The notes below the pieces were generated by a model. It was not told where the DNA came from. It worked only from the letters and a program-made list of their open reading frames with translations, and ran no database searches. Both the position numbers and the translations under genes were made by a program. DNA of 64,000 nucleotides from Pseudomonas guariconensis. GTDB lineage: Bacteria > Pseudomonadota > Gammaproteobacteria > Pseudomonadales > Pseudomonadaceae. The DNA is taken from positions 62,001 through 126,000 of the forward strand of contig NZ_JADLJL010000007.1 of the NCBI RefSeq assembly GCF_015680235.1. Direction: 5' to 3'. Of the stretch, positions 62,085 through 64,000 are shown piece by piece (the first letter of the stretch is position 1; each line of letters starts with the position of its first letter).

Positions 62085-63397
62085 CGCAGTCCCCACTCCA
62101 CGAGTCGCTTATCCAGGTTATTCACGGGTAGAGAGGCTGCATTGCGCATCGATTCAGGAGCATCGGTCAACAGATCGGGCAACGCCCGGAATTCCTCAGC
62201 CGCATTCATCAACCGTTGCAGCAGAACATCGGGATCAGTGTAACCAACAAGCTCAGCGCAGTTGTCGCCCCAATTAGAAGACCCCTTACGCTCCGCCGCC
62301 CACTTCGTCGTCCGTGTGATGCCTTCTTCATCCAGGATCATTGGCGCGAGGTCATAGATTGGCGCTAAACGAAACCTCCCACCCTCACGCATGATGGAGG
62401 TGTTGCGGCCGTGGTTATCGGTGTTCCCTAGAATGCGGTTCAGCAGATCGCGCCGCACGTACTCGAACACCAGGTCGTCCACCTCATCCTGCTGGCCGTT
62501 CTCGATCCATAGACCTACCAGTCGGTGAACCACTTCGGCGTGTGCCATCGGATGCCCGTAGCCGGTAATGCCGCAGATCGAGTACACCGACTCCAGCGGT
62601 ATCCGCTCCACCACGCCATCCACTACTCGGCGATCAAATCGTGGCATCCAGAGGCTTGGCTTCACCGCCTCTTCAAGTGCCAAACCATCAGTGGGAACCG
62701 TATCAAGGCCGAGGGCAGCAACCGCCTTGTAGTAATGAAACTCTGTTCGCAGGATGTCTTTGTCGCGCTCGCCACCTCGATTACGCGCAAACTTGATCAG
62801 CCAGTGACGGCACGCCTGGTCATCGGGGAGCATCGCATCAGCGTACAAAGCACCGTCGCGGGCTTCGGTCATGACCAGCTTGGGGGCTTGCCCGTTGGCA
62901 CCGGTAGCACCGCCCAACGCCGCACCGGCTTCATAGGCGTACTCAAGAAATTCGTTCGTCCTGTCCACGACCTCAGCGTGCGCGAAAGCCTCGTTCCGAT
63001 CTGGCTGAAGGCCTTCCACCGACTCCTTGATGCGCACATGCCCAATAGGGGCCGGCGTGAAACGTTCTAGAAGGTACAGCCCCATTTCCACGCCTTCGGG
63101 TTTAAGACGCCCGTAGCGGGATTCAAGAGAATCCTTGGCAGCACCAGAGGGAATGATGTCGTAGAGGAATGCTGGATACCCTTTGACGTCATGGTGGTCC
63201 CAGTTCAACGGAAGGTTAACGCTTAGGGCCAGTTCGCAACGATCTTCCATGCGGTCAACGTTCGCGATGATGTATTCGTCGTCGTATGCGACAAGACACC
63301 TTCCATCAGCAACACGCTCGGGGTTCTCAACCGTGAGTGTTGCTGCATCGCTCCATGCACCATCGGAGAAAGCCTGGATCGTGAGTCTGAGCGGCAT
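62081..63397 (-). CDS. hipA: HipA-family serine/threonine kinase toxin
   Basis: HipA phosphorylates glutamyl-tRNA synthetase in E. coli and causes growth arrest. The 438-residue product has the HipA N-terminal beta domain, a glycine-rich loop (AALGGATGANGQAPKLVM), the catalytic loop GNTDNHGRN (His-Gly-Arg-Asn with the catalytic Asp in TDNHG) and the metal-site YDLAPM. ATG 63397 is preferred over ATG 63418, which lies inside the operator palindrome. Motifs are complete, so the kinase should be active. It is followed by hipB. Confidence 0.87.
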   Translation of the reverse strand: MPLRLTIQAFSDGAWSDAATLTVENPERVADGRCLVAYDDEYIIANVDRMEDRCELALSVNLPLNWDHHDVKGYPAFLYDIIPSGAAKDSLESRYGRLKPEGVEMGLYLLERFTPAPIGHVRIKESVEGLQPDRNEAFAHAEVVDRTNEFLEYAYEAGAALGGATGANGQAPKLVMTEARDGALYADAMLPDDQACRHWLIKFARNRGGERDKDILRTEFHYYKAVAALGLDTVPTDGLALEEAVKPSLWMPRFDRRVVDGVVERIPLESVYSICGITGYGHPMAHAEVVHRLVGLWIENGQQDEVDDLVFEYVRRDLLNRILGNTDNHGRNTSIMREGGRFRLAPIYDLAPMILDEEGITRTTKWAAERKGSSNWGDNCAELVGYTDPDVLLQRLMNAAEEFRALPDLLTDAPESMRNAASLPVNNLDKRLVEWGLR

Positions 63398-63408
63398 CGC
63401 AACACCAT

Positions 63409-63432
63409 TAATCAGCATTTGAATGCTGATTA
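63409..63432. promoter_or_regulatory. Operator palindrome of the hipAB operon
   Basis: TAATCAGCATT and AATGCTGATTA are perfect 11-bp arms around a 2-base centre, 12 bases before the hipA start. A half-site TGCTGATTA recurs at 63466-63474. Upstream, a 42-bp unit is repeated (63443-63474 and 63485-63516), each ending in a GATTA site. This suggests several HipB dimers. Confidence 0.8.
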
Positions 63433-63442
63433 TCATAGTGTG

Positions 63443-63516
63443 CACGGGAGAAACCGGCAATACTTTGCTGATTAGAAGCGTCAGCACGGGTAAAACCGGC
63501 ACCATACTACCGATTA
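63443..63516. repeat. Tandem 42-bp direct repeat upstream of hipA
   Basis: CACGGGAGAAACCGGCA...GATTA (63443-63474) and CACGGGTAAAACCGGCA...GATTA (63485-63516) are in the same orientation with a period of 42 bp. They probably hold promoter and operator elements of hipAB. Confidence 0.75.
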
Positions 63517-63614
63517 TGCATTCACAGCGCATGGGAGGGTGCTAGAGGTAGTTGCTGCGCCTGGGAAGCAGAACTGCCTGTGATTCGGCTTTTGGGTTAT
63601 AGGGCCATGTTTAT

Positions 63615-63773
63615 TTGCGTGGTCAGGTGGTGGATGGCTACCAAGAGGCGCAGCATGCCGGCACACCTTCAGAAGAAGTCGAGCAGCTACGGCAGCACGC
63701 GGAGTTCCTGTTTCAGTCAGTGATGGATTACCAGCTTCATGCGTTGAGGGGGCAGCCGTTCGATAGTCATTGA
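63615..63773 (+). CDS. Possible small ORF or gene remnant
   Basis: A 52-codon frame from TTG reads RGQVVDGYQEAQHAGTPSEE continuing to a hydrophilic helical end FRAME ...LRGQPFDSH. No good ribosome site is seen and the start is uncertain (GTG 63627 and 63630 also possible). The acidic-helical composition looks protein-like. It could be a remnant of an accessory gene. Confidence 0.3.
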   Translation: MRGQVVDGYQEAQHAGTPSEEVEQLRQHAEFLFQSVMDYQLHALRGQPFDSH

Positions 63774-63820
63774 ACTGACTCGATAAGCTCTGCCCTCAGG
63801 CTCCGCACCTTGCCAACGCG

Positions 63821-64000
63821 TTACCACGCGAAAACGGTGATTTTTTGATCTTTGCTGCTACGCCAGCTAACTGCAGGTCGTGGATGCTGCTTTTGCCTGT
63901 CAGGCATGCGTGCGTCCCCACTCATCTTGGTCCCGCGTGTGGAATAGCGGACGCCTTCAATCGGCTTACGGGTATCGGGGATCTCCCACTTCGCCCGTTG
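63821..64000 (-). CDS. Possible C-terminal part of a minus-strand gene running off the window
   Basis: The minus strand is open from the window end to a TAA at 63821-63823 (59 codons). It reads QRAKWEIPDTRKPIEGVRYS and ends SKDQKITVFAW, basic and without a start codon near the edge. It may be the end of a gene that begins outside. I do not recognise it. Confidence 0.35.
   Translation of the reverse strand, partial: QRAKWEIPDTRKPIEGVRYSTRGTKMSGDARMPDRQKQHPRPAVSWRSSKDQKITVFAW

Larger units (their letters stand above)
63541..64000. other. Window edge region with two possible gene fragments
   Basis: The 460 bases beyond the hip promoter hold the short plus-strand frame 63615-63773 and the open minus-strand frame 63821-64000. 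Otherwise I see no hairpin or repeat. Confidence 0.5.

Noticed and set aside
1..64000. tRNA, rRNA or insertion sequence
   Set aside because: No cloverleaf-like sequence with CCA-adjacent arms, no rRNA, and no transposase frame or terminal repeats were recognised.

Overview
The window is a 64 kb piece of a Pseudomonas chromosome, most likely from the P. putida group. Four things point there: the complete alginate operon in its usual order, the homogentisate cluster hmgABC with its divergent IclR repressor, a 145-residue short LOV photoreceptor closely resembling PpSB1-LOV of P. putida, and many P. putida-type REP elements between genes (cores such as GCGGGCAAGCCCGCTCCCACA, written here only as a family name, plus two sister families). 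Species assignment is inferred from remembered protein families, not from a search.

Layout. 1-15.7 kb: alginate operon algD(partial)-alg8-44-K-E-G-X-L-I-J-F-A on the plus strand. It makes GDP-mannuronate (AlgA, AlgD), polymerises and exports it (Alg8/44/K/X/E), and modifies it in the periplasm (AlgG epimerase, AlgL lyase, AlgI/J/F/X acetylation). The operon ends at a GC-rich hairpin followed by a perfect 31-bp inverted REP pair. 15.9-28.1 kb: a small membrane protein, an SDR oxidoreductase, then two tripartite efflux operons on the minus strand: an EmrAB-type one (MFS pump + HlyD adaptor + NodT-type outer-membrane lipoprotein) and an Aae-type one (FUSC + DUF1656 + HlyD + outer-membrane lipoprotein). 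They are separated by a LysR regulator and a universal stress protein. A LysR gene is divergent from the second operon. 28.3-37 kb: housekeeping and stress genes (2-ketoaldonate/hydroxypyruvate reductase, EamA exporter, AraC regulator, HPF-like ribosome factor, PsiE, SOS-controlled YebG with a LexA box, Leu/Phe/Val-type dehydrogenase, SirB1-like protein). 37-41.2 kb: hmgA-fahA-maiA, which degrade homogentisate from tyrosine and phenylalanine, with hmgR opposite and a 17-bp palindromic operator. 41.2-45.1 kb: hydrolase, CidA/CidB-like pair with a divergent LysR gene, flavodoxin. 45.2-48.8 kb: light-response cluster (LOV protein, degenerate PilZ protein, class II LitR/PplR-type MerR regulator) next to folM-DUF1244-hopJ. 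49-59.5 kb: chromate transporter, hydrolase, fabV, a damaged cytochrome b561 gene with a PepSY gene, thiolase, metE, and a divergent MTHFR-type protein with a Cys-rich tail.

The right end (59.5-64 kb) is accessory in character: a relBE pair whose toxin is truncated and bracketed by two identical REP copies, two diverged copies of a structured-RNA module that looks like phage C4 antisense RNA followed by an Ash-like reading frame, a 45-codon hydrophobic ORF lying opposite a plus-strand terminator, and a hipA-hipB pair in inverted order with a clear palindromic operator. No tRNA, rRNA, CRISPR array, transposase or integrase is visible.

The most interesting signal is the C4-like repeat at 60.6-61.56 kb. 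In each copy a hairpin loop is complementary to a site about 130 bases further along the minus strand, and the loop and its target differ between the copies in a compensating way (TTGGCG/CGCCAA in one, TTGGCC/GGCCAA in the other). Other points worth attention: a REP pair inserted inside the coding start of algK; tandem TGAG-N5-CTCA sites between metE and the metF-like gene; and the LOV-PilZ-PplR light module.
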